Shown: positions 1 to 10,479, counted from the first letter of the stretch. The stretch is 33,714 bases of DNA from Psychromarinibacter sediminicola (GCF_029168335.1 NZ_JARGYC010000052.1:1-33714); one strand, 5' to 3'. Numbers and translations are program-made. Notes: generated by a model not told the origin, from the letters alone.

Positions 1-46
1 GCGCCGTCCGATCCGCCGGGGGGCCAGCCCCCGCCGTCCATCGTGC

Positions 47-301
47 TTGCACCGATGGCGCACTCAGGACGACCCCCCGGCGTATTTTAAACGAGAAGAA
101 GCATCATGGGTCTTGGAAGGCAGGGGAGAGCGACCTCGTGGCCGGCCCCTTGTGGACATCCCCGGCGCCCGGGCGTACCGTCGCGCCATGACCGACTACC
201 CGGCACAGTCCTGGCGCCACATGGGCCGGAAGATCGACGCGAACGCCCACCCCGGCGCCGCCCTTGGCGCGGCCCCCGGTCTGCCGCGCCGCCCCGGATG
301 A
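47..301 (+). CDS. Possible short ORF or remnant preceding the DMT transporter
   Basis: A reading frame opens at a TTG (47) and ends at a TGA (299-301) that overlaps the ATG (298) of the next gene as ATGA, the coupling used repeatedly in this window. Its residues are more natural-looking than those of the other frames here, for example PLVDIPGARAYRRAMTD. No family is recognised and the true start is unclear; an in-frame ATG at about 188 and a GTG at about 149 are alternatives. An AT-rich patch (TATTTTAAA, about 83-91) followed by a purine run and an out-of-frame ATG at 106 lies inside it, so this stretch could instead be leader sequence or a decayed gene end. Confidence 0.25.
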   Translation: MHRWRTQDDPPAYFKREEASWVLEGRGERPRGRPLVDIPGARAYRRAMTDYPAQSWRHMGRKIDANAHPGAALGAAPGLPRRPG

Positions 302-1188
302 GGCCGGCCCGTCTCGGCGCCACTGCAACCGGTATCCTGCTAATCCTGGGCGCCATGCTGCTTCTGTCGACCATGGACGCGCTGGCCAAGCAGGTGGCGC
401 AGGAGACGCACCCGATCATGGCGACCTGGGCGCGCTATCTGGGCCAGACGGTCGTGGTCTTCGTCGTGGTGATCCCGCGCATGCCGCGGGTCTTCCACAC
501 CGCCTATCCGGGGCTGCAGTTCCTGCGGTCGCTGTTCCTGCTGCTGGCGACCACCTGCTTTTTCTTCTCGATCACGCTGATCGGGCTGGCCGGCTCCACC
601 GCCGTGCTGAACCTCAACCCCGTCCTGATCACCCTGGGCGCGGCGCTGTTTCTCGGCGAGCGCTTCGGCCCGCGCCGCGCCTTCGCCGTGGCGGCGGCGC
701 TCGCCGGCGCGCTGATCGTGATCCGCCCCGGCTCGGCGGTCTTTTCGCTGTGGTCGCTGCTGCCGCTGGTCTCGGCGGTGTTCGTGGCCGCCTATTCGCT
801 GACCACCCGCTTCGTCGGGCGCGGCGAGGACGCCTGGACCTCGCTGCTCTACGCCGCCGCCTTCGGGGCGCTGGTGCTCAGCGTCGCCGTGCCGTTCTTC
901 TGGGTGCCGCCCGACGCGGCGACCTGGGTGCTGATGGCGCTGATGGGCCCGATCGGCTCGCTGGGCCACCTGTTCCTGATCCGCGCCTACATGGCGGCCG
1001 AGGCCTCGGCCATCGCGCCCTTCGCCTATGCGCAGCTGCTGTTCTCGACGATCTGGGCGATGACCTTCTTCGGCGAGGTGCCCGACCGCTGGACCGTCCT
1101 GGGCGCGCTTGTGATCGTGGGGGCCGGGCTCTATGTCTGGCACCGCGAGACCCGCGCCGCCCCGACCCCCAGCCCGCCCGAGGCATGA
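298..1188 (+). CDS. DMT-superfamily (EamA-type) inner-membrane transporter
   Basis: A 296-residue, strongly hydrophobic protein with the two-fold EamA layout of about ten membrane segments. The first half starts near residue 8 (ILLILGAMLLLSTMDALAKQ) and includes the typical motif VLNLNPVLITLGAALFLGERF, residues about 100-120. The second half ends with the equivalent FAYAQLLFSTIWAMTFFGEVP, followed by a last helix and a short hydrophilic tail. I chose ATG 298 because it fits the family N-terminus; the frame is open upstream to 106 but that extension is arginine/proline-rich and not protein-like. Members export or import small metabolites and the substrate cannot be read from sequence. Its stop overlaps the next start (ATGA at 1185), so the acyltransferase gene is translationally coupled. 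Confidence 0.88.
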   Translation: MRPARLGATATGILLILGAMLLLSTMDALAKQVAQETHPIMATWARYLGQTVVVFVVVIPRMPRVFHTAYPGLQFLRSLFLLLATTCFFFSITLIGLAGSTAVLNLNPVLITLGAALFLGERFGPRRAFAVAAALAGALIVIRPGSAVFSLWSLLPLVSAVFVAAYSLTTRFVGRGEDAWTSLLYAAAFGALVLSVAVPFFWVPPDAATWVLMALMGPIGSLGHLFLIRAYMAAEASAIAPFAYAQLLFSTIWAMTFFGEVPDRWTVLGALVIVGAGLYVWHRETRAAPTPSPPEA

Positions 1189-2108
1189 AGACCCGCGACA
1201 CCCCCACCCTGACCGACCGCGCCACCGACGCCGCCGCGCGCGCGCTGATCGCCGCGGCGCTGCGGCTGCCCTATCCGCGCCGGATCGCCGCCGGCGGCTG
1301 GATCGCGGCGCATCTGGCCGCGCCGGTCGCGGGCTGGTCGCGCCGGGTGCGCGAGAACCTGGCCTACGTGATGCCCGAGCTGCCGGCGGCCGAGGTCGAC
1401 CGCCTCGCCCGGCAGGTTCCCGACAATTTCGGCCGGGCGCTTCTGGAGATGTATTCCGGCCCGGACTTCGTGGCCCGCGCCGCCGCCACGCCGCTCGACG
1501 AGGACGCGCTCGCGCCGCTGGCCGAGGCGCATGCCCAGGGCCGCCCGTCGATCCTGGTGACCGGGCATTTCGGCAGCTACGACGCGGTGCGCGTGGCGCT
1601 GACCGCCCGCGGCTATCCGGTCTGCGGGCTGTTCAACCCGATGAAGAACCCGCTGTTCAACGCGCATTACGAAACCGCCCTGCGCAGCCTGGCCGAGCCG
1701 GTCTTCGCCCGCGACCGCCGCGGCATGGCCGAGATGGTGCGCCACCTGAAGCGCGGCGGCTCGGTCGGGATGGTCATCGACCAGCACATGCGCCACGGGG
1801 CGGTGCTGGACTTTCTGGGCCGGCCGGCGCGCACCGCGCTGTCGGCGGCCGAGCTCGCGCTGAAGCTCGACGCGCTGCTGATGCCGGTCTACGGCATCCG
1901 GCGCCCCGACGGGCTGAGCTTCGATCTGCGGCTGGAACCGCCGGTTGCGCATAGCGACCCGGTGACGATGACCCAGGCCCTGAACGACAGCCTCGCCGCG
2001 CTGGTGCGCCGCCACCCCGAGCAATGGTTCTGGATCCACCGCCGCTGGAAGGAGGCGGAGGACGTCCCAGAGGAGACGGAGGAGACCGAGGAGACCGACG
2101 GGGCGTGA
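1185..2108 (+). CDS. LpxL/HtrB-like lysophospholipid acyltransferase
   Basis: A 307-residue protein of the lipid A/lysophospholipid acyltransferase superfamily, expected at the cytoplasmic face of the inner membrane, transferring an acyl chain to a lipid A precursor or a lysolipid. The catalytic HX4D signature is visible as TGHFGSYDA (His about 128, Asp about 133). Downstream are the family features GMVIDQHM, LGRPARTALSAAELALK and the C-terminal HPEQWFWIHRRWK. The last residues form an acidic in-frame repeat, EET three times, from 9-bp tandem DNA units (about 2069-2098). The start overlaps the transporter stop by four bases. Whether the substrate is lipid A or an ornithine/glycerophospholipid precursor cannot be decided here. 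Confidence 0.85.
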   Translation: MKTRDTPTLTDRATDAAARALIAAALRLPYPRRIAAGGWIAAHLAAPVAGWSRRVRENLAYVMPELPAAEVDRLARQVPDNFGRALLEMYSGPDFVARAAATPLDEDALAPLAEAHAQGRPSILVTGHFGSYDAVRVALTARGYPVCGLFNPMKNPLFNAHYETALRSLAEPVFARDRRGMAEMVRHLKRGGSVGMVIDQHMRHGAVLDFLGRPARTALSAAELALKLDALLMPVYGIRRPDGLSFDLRLEPPVAHSDPVTMTQALNDSLAALVRRHPEQWFWIHRRWKEAEDVPEETEETEETDGA

Positions 2109-2178
2109 CGGCGCGACCCTGCGCCTCCCCCCGCCCTTTGCGATTGCCCCGTCCCGGCCCGCCGCGCATTCTGCGCCC

Positions 2179-2795
2179 ATGAAGGACCCGCAGGTCAAAT
2201 CCATCAACGCGCTCGCCCGCGGGCTGGAGGTGCTGCAGCTCTTGCAGAGCACCGGCGCGCTGACGCTGCACGACCTGCACCGGCTGTCGGGCATCCCCAA
2301 GGCCTCGCTCCTGCGCATCCTGAAGACGCTGAAGGAAAAGGGCATGATCTGGCAGCGCATGGTCGACAGCGCCTATGTCCCCTCGCACTCGCTGTCGGAA
2401 CTGGCCAGCCGGATGGACCGCGAGCACGAGCTGACCGAGATCGCCTCGCCGATCCTCGAAGCGCTGTCGGACGAGGTGAAATGGCCCTCGGTCCTCGCCG
2501 TGCCGCGGCTGGGCCATATGGAGGTGATCGAGACCAACGCGCGGCGCGCCTATTTCGGCGACATCCCGTTGGGCCCGGCGGGGTTTCAGGTGAACATGCT
2601 GCGCTCGGCCTCGGGCCGCGCCTATATCGCCTATTGCGAGGACGCGGTGCGCGAGGCGATCCTGGAACGGCTGCGCCGGTCGGACCGGCCCGGCGACCGG
2701 CTGGCGCGCAGCCCCGCCTATGTCGCGCGGGCGTTGCAGGAGACGTGGGCGCAGGGCTTCGGCCTGCGCGATCCCGACTTCGGCGGCCATTTCGA
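2179..2795 (+). pseudogene. Truncated IclR-family transcriptional regulator (5' part)
   Basis: From ATG 2179 the product is a clear IclR regulator: an N-terminal winged helix (ALARGLEVLQLLQSTGALTL, then SGIPKASLLRILKTLKEKG, residues about 10-55) and most of the effector-binding domain, up to GLRDPDFGGHF near residue 203. In the family this motif is normally followed by roughly 45-50 more residues. Here family similarity stops abruptly at about 2790-2795. The same frame runs on to a TGA at 3141 but encodes a Ser/Pro/Arg-rich shadow of another gene, giving a 320-residue chimera. The DNA-binding half is intact; the effector domain is incomplete, so ligand response is doubtful. It precedes the acetoacetate-CoA ligase operon and may once have regulated it. 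Confidence 0.75.
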
Positions 2796-3227
2796 ATCGT
2801 CAGCACCCAGGCGATGCTCAACGTCACCGGCCCCGACCGCTACGCCACCGTCCCCGACGAGGTCACCCGTTATGTCCTCGGCTGCATCGGCAAGCCCGCC
2901 ATGCCGATGGATGCCGAGATCGAGGCGAAGATCAGAAATTCCAGGCGCGCCAGAGAGTTGGAGGATGAAGCTCAGATGGCGTCGCTGGACGAGCTGCGCG
3001 CCAAGTTCGGCAAGGGGCTCAGCGACGAGGAGTTCCTGCTGCGCGCGACGATGCCGGAAGACCAGGTCGATGCCATGGTCGCCGCGCCCCCGGCCCGCGA
3101 TCGCTATGATCCCGGGTCGAAACCTGTCATGGATCTGGTGAAAGAACTCACCGCCCGGAAGTCCCTCGGCTCGGTCAAGATCGAGAAACCCGGCTTCCGG
3201 CTGGAACTGAACGGAGGCGGCCGATGA
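2796..3227 (+). pseudogene. 3' fragment of an OadA/PycB-like carboxyltransferase gene
   Basis: In the frame two bases away from the IclR frame, the translation from about 2796 resembles the C-terminal PYC_OADA region of oxaloacetate decarboxylase alpha / pyruvate carboxylase B: IVSTQAMLNVTGPDRYATVP, then FGKGLSDEEFLLRATMPEDQ, and a GSVKIEKPGFRLELNG end, stop 3225-3227. The catalytic HMGL-like barrel that should precede it is absent, and the fragment begins exactly where the IclR gene breaks off. An in-frame ATG at 2814 could start a 137-residue peptide, but without the barrel it cannot be a carboxyltransferase. Its stop overlaps the next start (ATGA at 3224), showing it was the upstream neighbour in the ancestral operon. 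No biotin-attachment MKM motif is present in the fragment. Confidence 0.65.
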
Positions 3228-4054
3228 CCCGCACCATCCGCGCCGCGGTCTTCGACATCGACGGCACGCTGGCCCTGATGAACAAGAAGGCCGGCACCTT
3301 CACCGCGCTGCCCGGCGCCGTCGACGCGCTGGCCGCCTGCGAGGCCGCGGGCATCGCCGTCATCGCCTATACCAACGGCACCTTCTTTCCGCCGGCGCAT
3401 TACTATCCGCTGCTGGCCGATGCCGGGATCCGCATCGCCCCGGGCCACCTGCTGACCCCCGCCGCCATCGCCGCCGAGGCGCTGGCCCGGCAGGGCTATG
3501 CCCGCATCATGGTGATGGGCGGCGACGGCACCCGCGTGCCGGTCCGCGACGCCGGGATCGAGATCGTCGAGCCGACGCCCGATGCCGGCCCCGTCGACGC
3601 CGTCCTCCTCGGCTATACCCGCGACTTCGGCGCGACCGAGCTGGAGGCCGTGGTGCAGGCCGTCTGGGACGGCGCCAGGCCCTTCGCCGGTTCCGTCGCC
3701 CCCTATTTCGCGTCTTCGAACGGGCGGATGCTCGGCATCTCCGGCGCCATCGCCGCCGCGCTGGAGAACGCCACCGACCAGAAAGTCACCGTCTTCGGCA
3801 AGCCCGAGGTTGCCGGGCTCGACACCGTCACGGCCCTGACCGGCGCCGCGCCCGCCGAGATGGCCGTCATCGGCGACGACCCCAAGCTCGAAATCCGCAT
3901 GGGCCGCCGCGCCGGCGCCCTGACCGTCGGCGTGACCACCGGCATCGCCGACGAGGCGCTGTTCATGAGCTTCCCCGCGGACGAGCGCGCCCACATGGTC
4001 CTGTCCTCGCTGGAACAGCTGGCGGACCTCCCCTGGCTGACGGAGCCCGCCTGA
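3224..4054 (+). CDS. HAD-superfamily IIA (NagD-like) hydrolase
   Basis: A 276-residue phosphatase-type protein. The nucleophile motif is VFDIDGTLAL (Asp 11 and Asp 13). Motif II is AYTNGT, with Thr/Asn at the usual place. The IIA cap follows, then FGKPE and the metal-binding IGDDPKLEIRMGRRAGA that closes the HAD core. Family members dephosphorylate small phosphorylated metabolites in the cytoplasm; the substrate is not predictable. It is coupled by ATGA to the carboxyltransferase fragment upstream and by TGATG to the acetoacetate-CoA ligase downstream (stop 4052-4054, next ATG 4054), so it is transcribed within this operon. It may clean up side products of the pathway, which is inference only. 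Confidence 0.82.
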   Translation: MTRTIRAAVFDIDGTLALMNKKAGTFTALPGAVDALAACEAAGIAVIAYTNGTFFPPAHYYPLLADAGIRIAPGHLLTPAAIAAEALARQGYARIMVMGGDGTRVPVRDAGIEIVEPTPDAGPVDAVLLGYTRDFGATELEAVVQAVWDGARPFAGSVAPYFASSNGRMLGISGAIAAALENATDQKVTVFGKPEVAGLDTVTALTGAAPAEMAVIGDDPKLEIRMGRRAGALTVGVTTGIADEALFMSFPADERAHMVLSSLEQLADLPWLTEPA

Positions 4055-6042
4055 TGGTCTCCGAAGGCGACATCCTCTGGGAGTGCCCCGAAGACCGGCT
4101 GGCAGAGACGAACATCGTCAAATACTTAGGCTGGCTGGCCGAGCGCGGCCGGCGCTTCGACGGCTACTGGGATCTCTGGCAATGGTCCGTGGATGACCCG
4201 TCCGCGTTCTGGCAGTCCCTCTGGGACTATTTCGAGATCCTCCACGACGGCGAGATCGACGCCGTCATGACCGCCGACCCGATGCCCCGCACCCGCTGGT
4301 TCACCGGCACCCGCCTGAACTACGCCGAGCATGTCCTGCGCCACGAGACCACCGGCGACCCGTCGCGCGCCATGCTGCATCATTCCAGCGAATGCCGCAC
4401 CGCAGCCACCATGAGCTGGGCCGAGGTCGGCAGCGCCGTCCGCCGCCTCGCCACATCGCTTCGCGACCGCGGCATCGGCCCCGGCGACCGCGTCGTCGCC
4501 TACATGCCGAACATCCCCGAGACGGTGATCGCGATGCTCGCCACCACCGCCATCGGCGCCACCTGGTCCTCGGCCGCGCCCGAATTCGGCGCCCAGACCG
4601 TCATCGACCGCTTCGCCCAGATCGAACCGAAGCTCGTCTTCGCCGTCGACGGCTACCGCTACGGCGGCAAGGACTATGACCGCTCGGCCGACCTGGCCAC
4701 GATCCTCGCCGCGCTGCCCGGCGTGGAAACCCTGGTTACCGTTCCGTATCTTAACGAGTCGTCAACCGAATGTTTCGCGCGCGAAACAATTGCTTGGGAG
4801 GCGCTGTTAAACCGCCCCGAGATCGCGCCCGACGCCTTCGCCTATGAGCGTGTCGCCTCCGACCACCCGCTCTGGATCCTGTTCTCCTCGGGCACCACCG
4901 GCCTGCCGAAACCCATCACCCACGGCCACCACGGCATCGTGCTCGAGCACTACAAATCCGCCGCCTTCCACTTCGAGCTGCAGCGAAACGGCGCGCTGTT
5001 CTTCTACTCAACCACCGGCTGGATGGTCTGGAACACGCTGATGTGGGGCCCGCTGATGGACGGCCGCGCAGTGCTTTACGACGGCCACCCGGCGCATCCC
5101 GACGCCACGCTTCTCTGGCGGATCGCGGCGGACACGCGGGCGACCGTGATGGGCGTCAGCCCGACCTATATCCAGATGGTCCGCCAGCAGGGCATCGTGC
5201 CGGGCCGCGACGTCGACCTCTCGGCGCTGCAATCGGTGATGCTGGTGGGCTCCCCCTCGACGCCGGAGACCTTCGCCTGGGCCTACGAGGCGATCGGCCC
5301 GGACATCTGGGCCAGCTCGCAATCCGGCGGCACCGAGTTCTGCTCGGGCATCCTGGCGGGCTCGCCCCTCCTGCCCACCCGCGCCGGCGAAATCCAGGCC
5401 CCCGGCCTCGGCACCGCCGCCCGCGCCTATTCCGAAGAGGGCACGCCCGTGACCGACGAGGTGGGCGAGCTGGTGCTGGAAAAGCCGATGCCGTCGATGC
5501 CGCTCTTCCTCTGGGGCGACGACAATTTCGCGCGCTACACAGACAGCTATTTCGACACCTACCCCGGCATCTGGCGCCACGGCGACCGGGTGAGGTTCAA
5601 CGCCCATGGCGGCGGCTTCGTGCTCGGCCGCTCCGACGCCACGCTGAACCGCTTCGGGGTGCGCATCGGCTCGGCCGAAATCTACCGCACCATCGAGACC
5701 TTCCCCGAGATCGCCGACAGCCTGATCGTCTGCGTCGAGGAAGACAGCGGCGGCTATTACATGCCGCTGTTCGTGAAGATGGCTGAAGCTCGCGCGCTAA
5801 CCGACGATCTGAAAACCGAAATCGCCCGCCGCCTGCGCGCCGACCGCAGCCCCCGGCATGTCCCCGACGAGATCGTCGAGGCCCCCGACATCCCCGCCAC
5901 GCTGACCGGCAAGAAGATGGAGGTGCCGGTGCGCAAGCTGCTGCTCGGCGCCGCGCCGGAGACCGTCGCCAGCCGCGACGCGACGAAAAACCCCGAAGCG
6001 CTCGACTGGTTCGCCGCCTTCGCCGCGAAACGCGCGTCATGA
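4054..6042 (+). CDS. Acetoacetate-CoA ligase (acetoacetyl-CoA synthetase)
   Basis: A 662-residue member of the adenylate-forming ligases with the length and N-terminus of acetoacetyl-CoA synthetases (acetoacetate + ATP + CoA to acetoacetyl-CoA + AMP + PPi, cytoplasm). Visible motifs are the P-loop FSSGTTGLPKPITHGHHG (residues about 276-293), the SGGTEFCSGI motif, the hinge region WRHGDRVRFNAHGGG (about 508-522), FGVRIGSAEIYR, and the A10 catalytic lysine in LTGKKMEVPVRKL (about 616-628). It sits between a HAD phosphatase and an SDR with overlapping stops and starts. Around 4733-4806 codon use becomes AT-rich and contains an 18-bp perfect palindrome, listed separately. A propionyl/acetyl-CoA synthetase is less likely given the WECPEDR-type start and overall length. 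Confidence 0.87.
   Translation: MVSEGDILWECPEDRLAETNIVKYLGWLAERGRRFDGYWDLWQWSVDDPSAFWQSLWDYFEILHDGEIDAVMTADPMPRTRWFTGTRLNYAEHVLRHETTGDPSRAMLHHSSECRTAATMSWAEVGSAVRRLATSLRDRGIGPGDRVVAYMPNIPETVIAMLATTAIGATWSSAAPEFGAQTVIDRFAQIEPKLVFAVDGYRYGGKDYDRSADLATILAALPGVETLVTVPYLNESSTECFARETIAWEALLNRPEIAPDAFAYERVASDHPLWILFSSGTTGLPKPITHGHHGIVLEHYKSAAFHFELQRNGALFFYSTTGWMVWNTLMWGPLMDGRAVLYDGHPAHPDATLLWRIAADTRATVMGVSPTYIQMVRQQGIVPGRDVDLSALQSVMLVGSPSTPETFAWAYEAIGPDIWASSQSGGTEFCSGILAGSPLLPTRAGEIQAPGLGTAARAYSEEGTPVTDEVGELVLEKPMPSMPLFLWGDDNFARYTDSYFDTYPGIWRHGDRVRFNAHGGGFVLGRSDATLNRFGVRIGSAEIYRTIETFPEIADSLIVCVEEDSGGYYMPLFVKMAEARALTDDLKTEIARRLRADRSPRHVPDEIVEAPDIPATLTGKKMEVPVRKLLLGAAPETVASRDATKNPEALDWFAAFAAKRAS
4771..4788. 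other. 18-bp perfect palindrome, parS-like, inside a coding region
   Basis: The sequence TGTTTCGCGCGCGAAACA is a perfect inverted repeat. Its outer hexamers TGTTTC and GAAACA are those of the bacterial ParB site parS (consensus TGTTTCACGTGAAACA), but the centre is GCGCGC, two bases longer. It lies within the acetoacetate-CoA ligase gene in a 70-bp patch with unusually AT-rich codons for this genome. It could be a divergent chromosome- or chromid-partition site, a site for another dimeric DNA-binding protein, or chance. Confidence 0.35.
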
Positions 6043-6812
6043 GCCTCGATGCGCTGTTCGGCGTGGCCGGCAAGGCCGCCTTCGTCACCGGCGCCGCCGC
6101 CGGGCTGGGCCGCGCCATGGCCGAGGCGCTGGCCGAGAACGGCGCCATGGTCGCCTGTTTCGACCAGGACGTCGACGGGCTCGCCGAGACCGCCCAGCGG
6201 CTGAAGCAGACGGGCGCCGAGGTCCTGACCTATCCCGGCGACGTCACCCACCGCGCCGCGGTCGACAGCGCCATGGCGGGGGCGGCGAAAGGGTTCGGCC
6301 GGCTCGACATCGCGGTCGCGAATGCCGGCATCTCCGACCCGTCCGACGCCCTTCTGCACGAGACGGAGGAGGACGACTGGCAGCGCGTCGTCGACGTGAA
6401 CCTGCACGACACCTACAACACCTGCCGCGCCGCGCTGCGGCTGATGCTGCCGCAGGGCGCGGGCAAGATCGTGACGGTCGTCTCGATGTGGGGCCTCGCC
6501 GGCGCCGCCGGGCTGCAGCCGCGGCCCGCCTATGCCGCCAGCAAGGGCGCGGTGGCGAACCTCACGCGCGAGCTGGGCCTCGAATACGCTCGCCACGGCA
6601 TCCAGGTGAACGCGCTCTGCCCCGGCTTCTTCCGCACCGAAACGCGGCCCCGCGACGCCGCGCAGGCCGAGCGGTTCGAGGCCTACACGCCGATGGGCCG
6701 CATCGCCGAGGCCGACGAGATCAAGGGCTCGCTGCTTTACCTCTGCTCGCCCGCGTCGGATTTCGTGACCGGCACGACGCTCGTCGTCGACGGCGGCATC
6801 CTGGCGCGGTAG
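6039..6812 (+). CDS. Short-chain dehydrogenase/reductase (classical SDR)
   Basis: A 257-residue cytoplasmic NAD(P)-dependent oxidoreductase. The Rossmann glycine motif TGAAAGLGRA starts near residue 17. Asp in FDQDVDGL at the end of the second strand suggests NAD(H) preference. The NAG structural motif (VANAG), a catalytic Ser in VVSMWG and the catalytic YAASKG (Tyr/Lys, residues about 166-170) follow, and the protein ends with the usual VDGG. It overlaps the ligase stop by four bases and is the last gene of the operon, ending five bases before the palindrome array. A 3-hydroxybutyrate-type or related hydroxyacyl dehydrogenation would fit the acetoacetate context, but the substrate is inference. 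Confidence 0.85.
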   Translation: MSLDALFGVAGKAAFVTGAAAGLGRAMAEALAENGAMVACFDQDVDGLAETAQRLKQTGAEVLTYPGDVTHRAAVDSAMAGAAKGFGRLDIAVANAGISDPSDALLHETEEDDWQRVVDVNLHDTYNTCRAALRLMLPQGAGKIVTVVSMWGLAGAAGLQPRPAYAASKGAVANLTRELGLEYARHGIQVNALCPGFFRTETRPRDAAQAERFEAYTPMGRIAEADEIKGSLLYLCSPASDFVTGTTLVVDGGILAR

Positions 6813-6815
6813 GTT

Positions 6816-6893
6816 TCAAAATCTTCCAGAAGATTTTGACTTTGCAGGATTTTCTAGAAAATCCTGACGGGCACGATCTTCTAGAAGATCGTG
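6816..6893. repeat. Triple-palindrome array 1
   Basis: Three consecutive 22-bp inverted repeats follow the SDR stop codon. Unit 1 (6817-6838; half CAAAATCTTCC) has a two-base imperfection at its centre (TTCCAGAA). Unit 2 (6845-6866; half CAGGATTTTCT) and unit 3 (6872-6893; half CACGATCTTCT) are perfect with centre TTCTAGAA. Unit starts are 28 and 27 bp apart, with spacers of 6 and 5 bp. The array lies between the convergent ends of the SDR gene and a decayed ferredoxin-like ORF. As RNA each unit would fold into a hairpin, so bidirectional termination or 3'-end protection is plausible; no U-tract is evident. Confidence 0.85.
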
Positions 6894-6894
6894 G

Positions 6895-7217
6895 CCCCGC
6901 CCCGTCGCGACCCGGAACACCGCGCCCGCGAGCTGCGGGGTCACGGTGATCTGGCAGGGCAGCCGCGACGCCTCGGTCGGCTCGTGCGCCATGAACTCGA
7001 TCGTGTCCGCCTCGTCCGGCGCCGGCGGCTCCAGCGCGCCGTCGGCCGCGACGCCGTCCGCAAGAGCGCAACCCAGCCCGCCGACCGCGTCGGTGACGAA
7101 CACGCGGGCGCGGTCCAGTCCCGGACCGCTCATCCCGGATACCTCTCCCATCTGCAGTTCGGCCCAGGCGGCAGCCGTGCTCCCCTGCGCCAGCGCACGG
7201 CCCGCATCGGTCGTCAT
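6895..7217 (-). pseudogene. Decayed 2Fe-2S ferredoxin-like ORF
   Basis: The minus-strand frame from ATG 7217 (open to 6816 through the palindrome array) ends its protein-like part with LEPPAPDEADTIEF, EPTEASRLPCQITVTPQL and AVFRV. This matches the C-terminal half of adrenodoxin/bacterial-type 2Fe-2S ferredoxins. The segment that should carry the clustered cysteines (CxxxxxCxxC) reads GGLGCALADGVAA, with only one cysteine. With the final SRLPCQI cysteine, two of four ligands remain, so the protein could not bind a normal cluster. The N-terminus is not ferredoxin-like, and the ORF continues into the palindromes as if its own stop was lost. I read it as a gene remnant. Confidence 0.5.
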
Positions 7218-7486
7218 GATCGGGGCGACTGGTCCCTAGCATGCCGAAGAGTTCCAACAGCGGCCAACCGGACCAGCCCGCTATGGCCCGCACCCCGTGC
7301 AGCGCTCGCGGCAGCCCGTCGGCAACGAGGGTGTGCTCGCAATTGTTGCGCATGTCGAGGAAGGCGCGCGCCTCCCGCCACAGCGGCAGGTCGCGCGGCA
7401 GGGCGCCCCGTCCAAGGCGCCCCGTTAGCGCTATCTCACGTCAAATCAACGACTTGCCAACCTGTCCAACCTTGGACACCCGCGCG
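7218..7486. other. Gene-poor stretch with weak coding remnant
   Basis: No intact gene is visible. On the minus strand, from about 7440 down to 7240, one frame has a protein-like composition (LPLWREARAFLDMRNNCEHT, then SGWPLLELFGMLG) without a recognisable family, start or end, suggesting another gene fragment next to the ferredoxin remnant. Positions 7411-7438 hold two 14-bp units built on GGCGCCCCGT, the same core as the repeat array at 23807-23876. Confidence 0.4.
7463..7478 (-). terminator. Short inverted repeat after acnA, possible terminator
   Basis: A perfect 7-bp stem (TGTCCAA / TTGGACA, 2-nt loop) lies 9 bases past the acnA stop on the minus strand. The stem is short and no clear U-run follows, so termination is only possible, not shown. 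Confidence 0.3.
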
Positions 7487-10267
<2,781 letters not shown>

Positions 10268-10348
10268 GAAGGTCCCTCCATTGGCTTGGGGCGAAACGGT
10301 CCCGGTCGCTGGTCCCGTCGCGGCGGCGGGACTCGGGTCTGGCGGCTC

Positions 10349-10375
10349 AGTATACCATTGTGCACCGTGGCGCAA
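10349..10375 (-). promoter_or_regulatory. Candidate acnA promoter
   Basis: On the minus strand TTGCGC (10370-10375) and TATACT (10349-10354) resemble -35 and -10 boxes but with a short 15-bp spacer, about 80 bp before the acnA start. The hexamers stand out in GC-rich DNA between two divergent genes; experimental support is lacking. Confidence 0.35.
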
Positions 10376-10479
10376 TCGGCTTTGGGGCCGCCTGTTACGG
10401 TATCCTCGCTAATCGTTGATTGGCGGTCGGCATGTGGCTTGGTTAGGTAGATAGGGGCGACAGGTCAAAGGGGAAATTC

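Noticed and set aside
106-297. N-terminal extension of the DMT transporter from ATG 106
   Set aside because: The 64 added residues are Pro/Arg-rich and unlike the family N-terminus; ATG 298 gives the normal first helix.
6816-6893. Palindromes as terminal inverted repeats of an insertion sequence
   Set aside because: No transposase ORF lies between or beside the arrays, and each unit is a complete palindrome rather than one end of an element.
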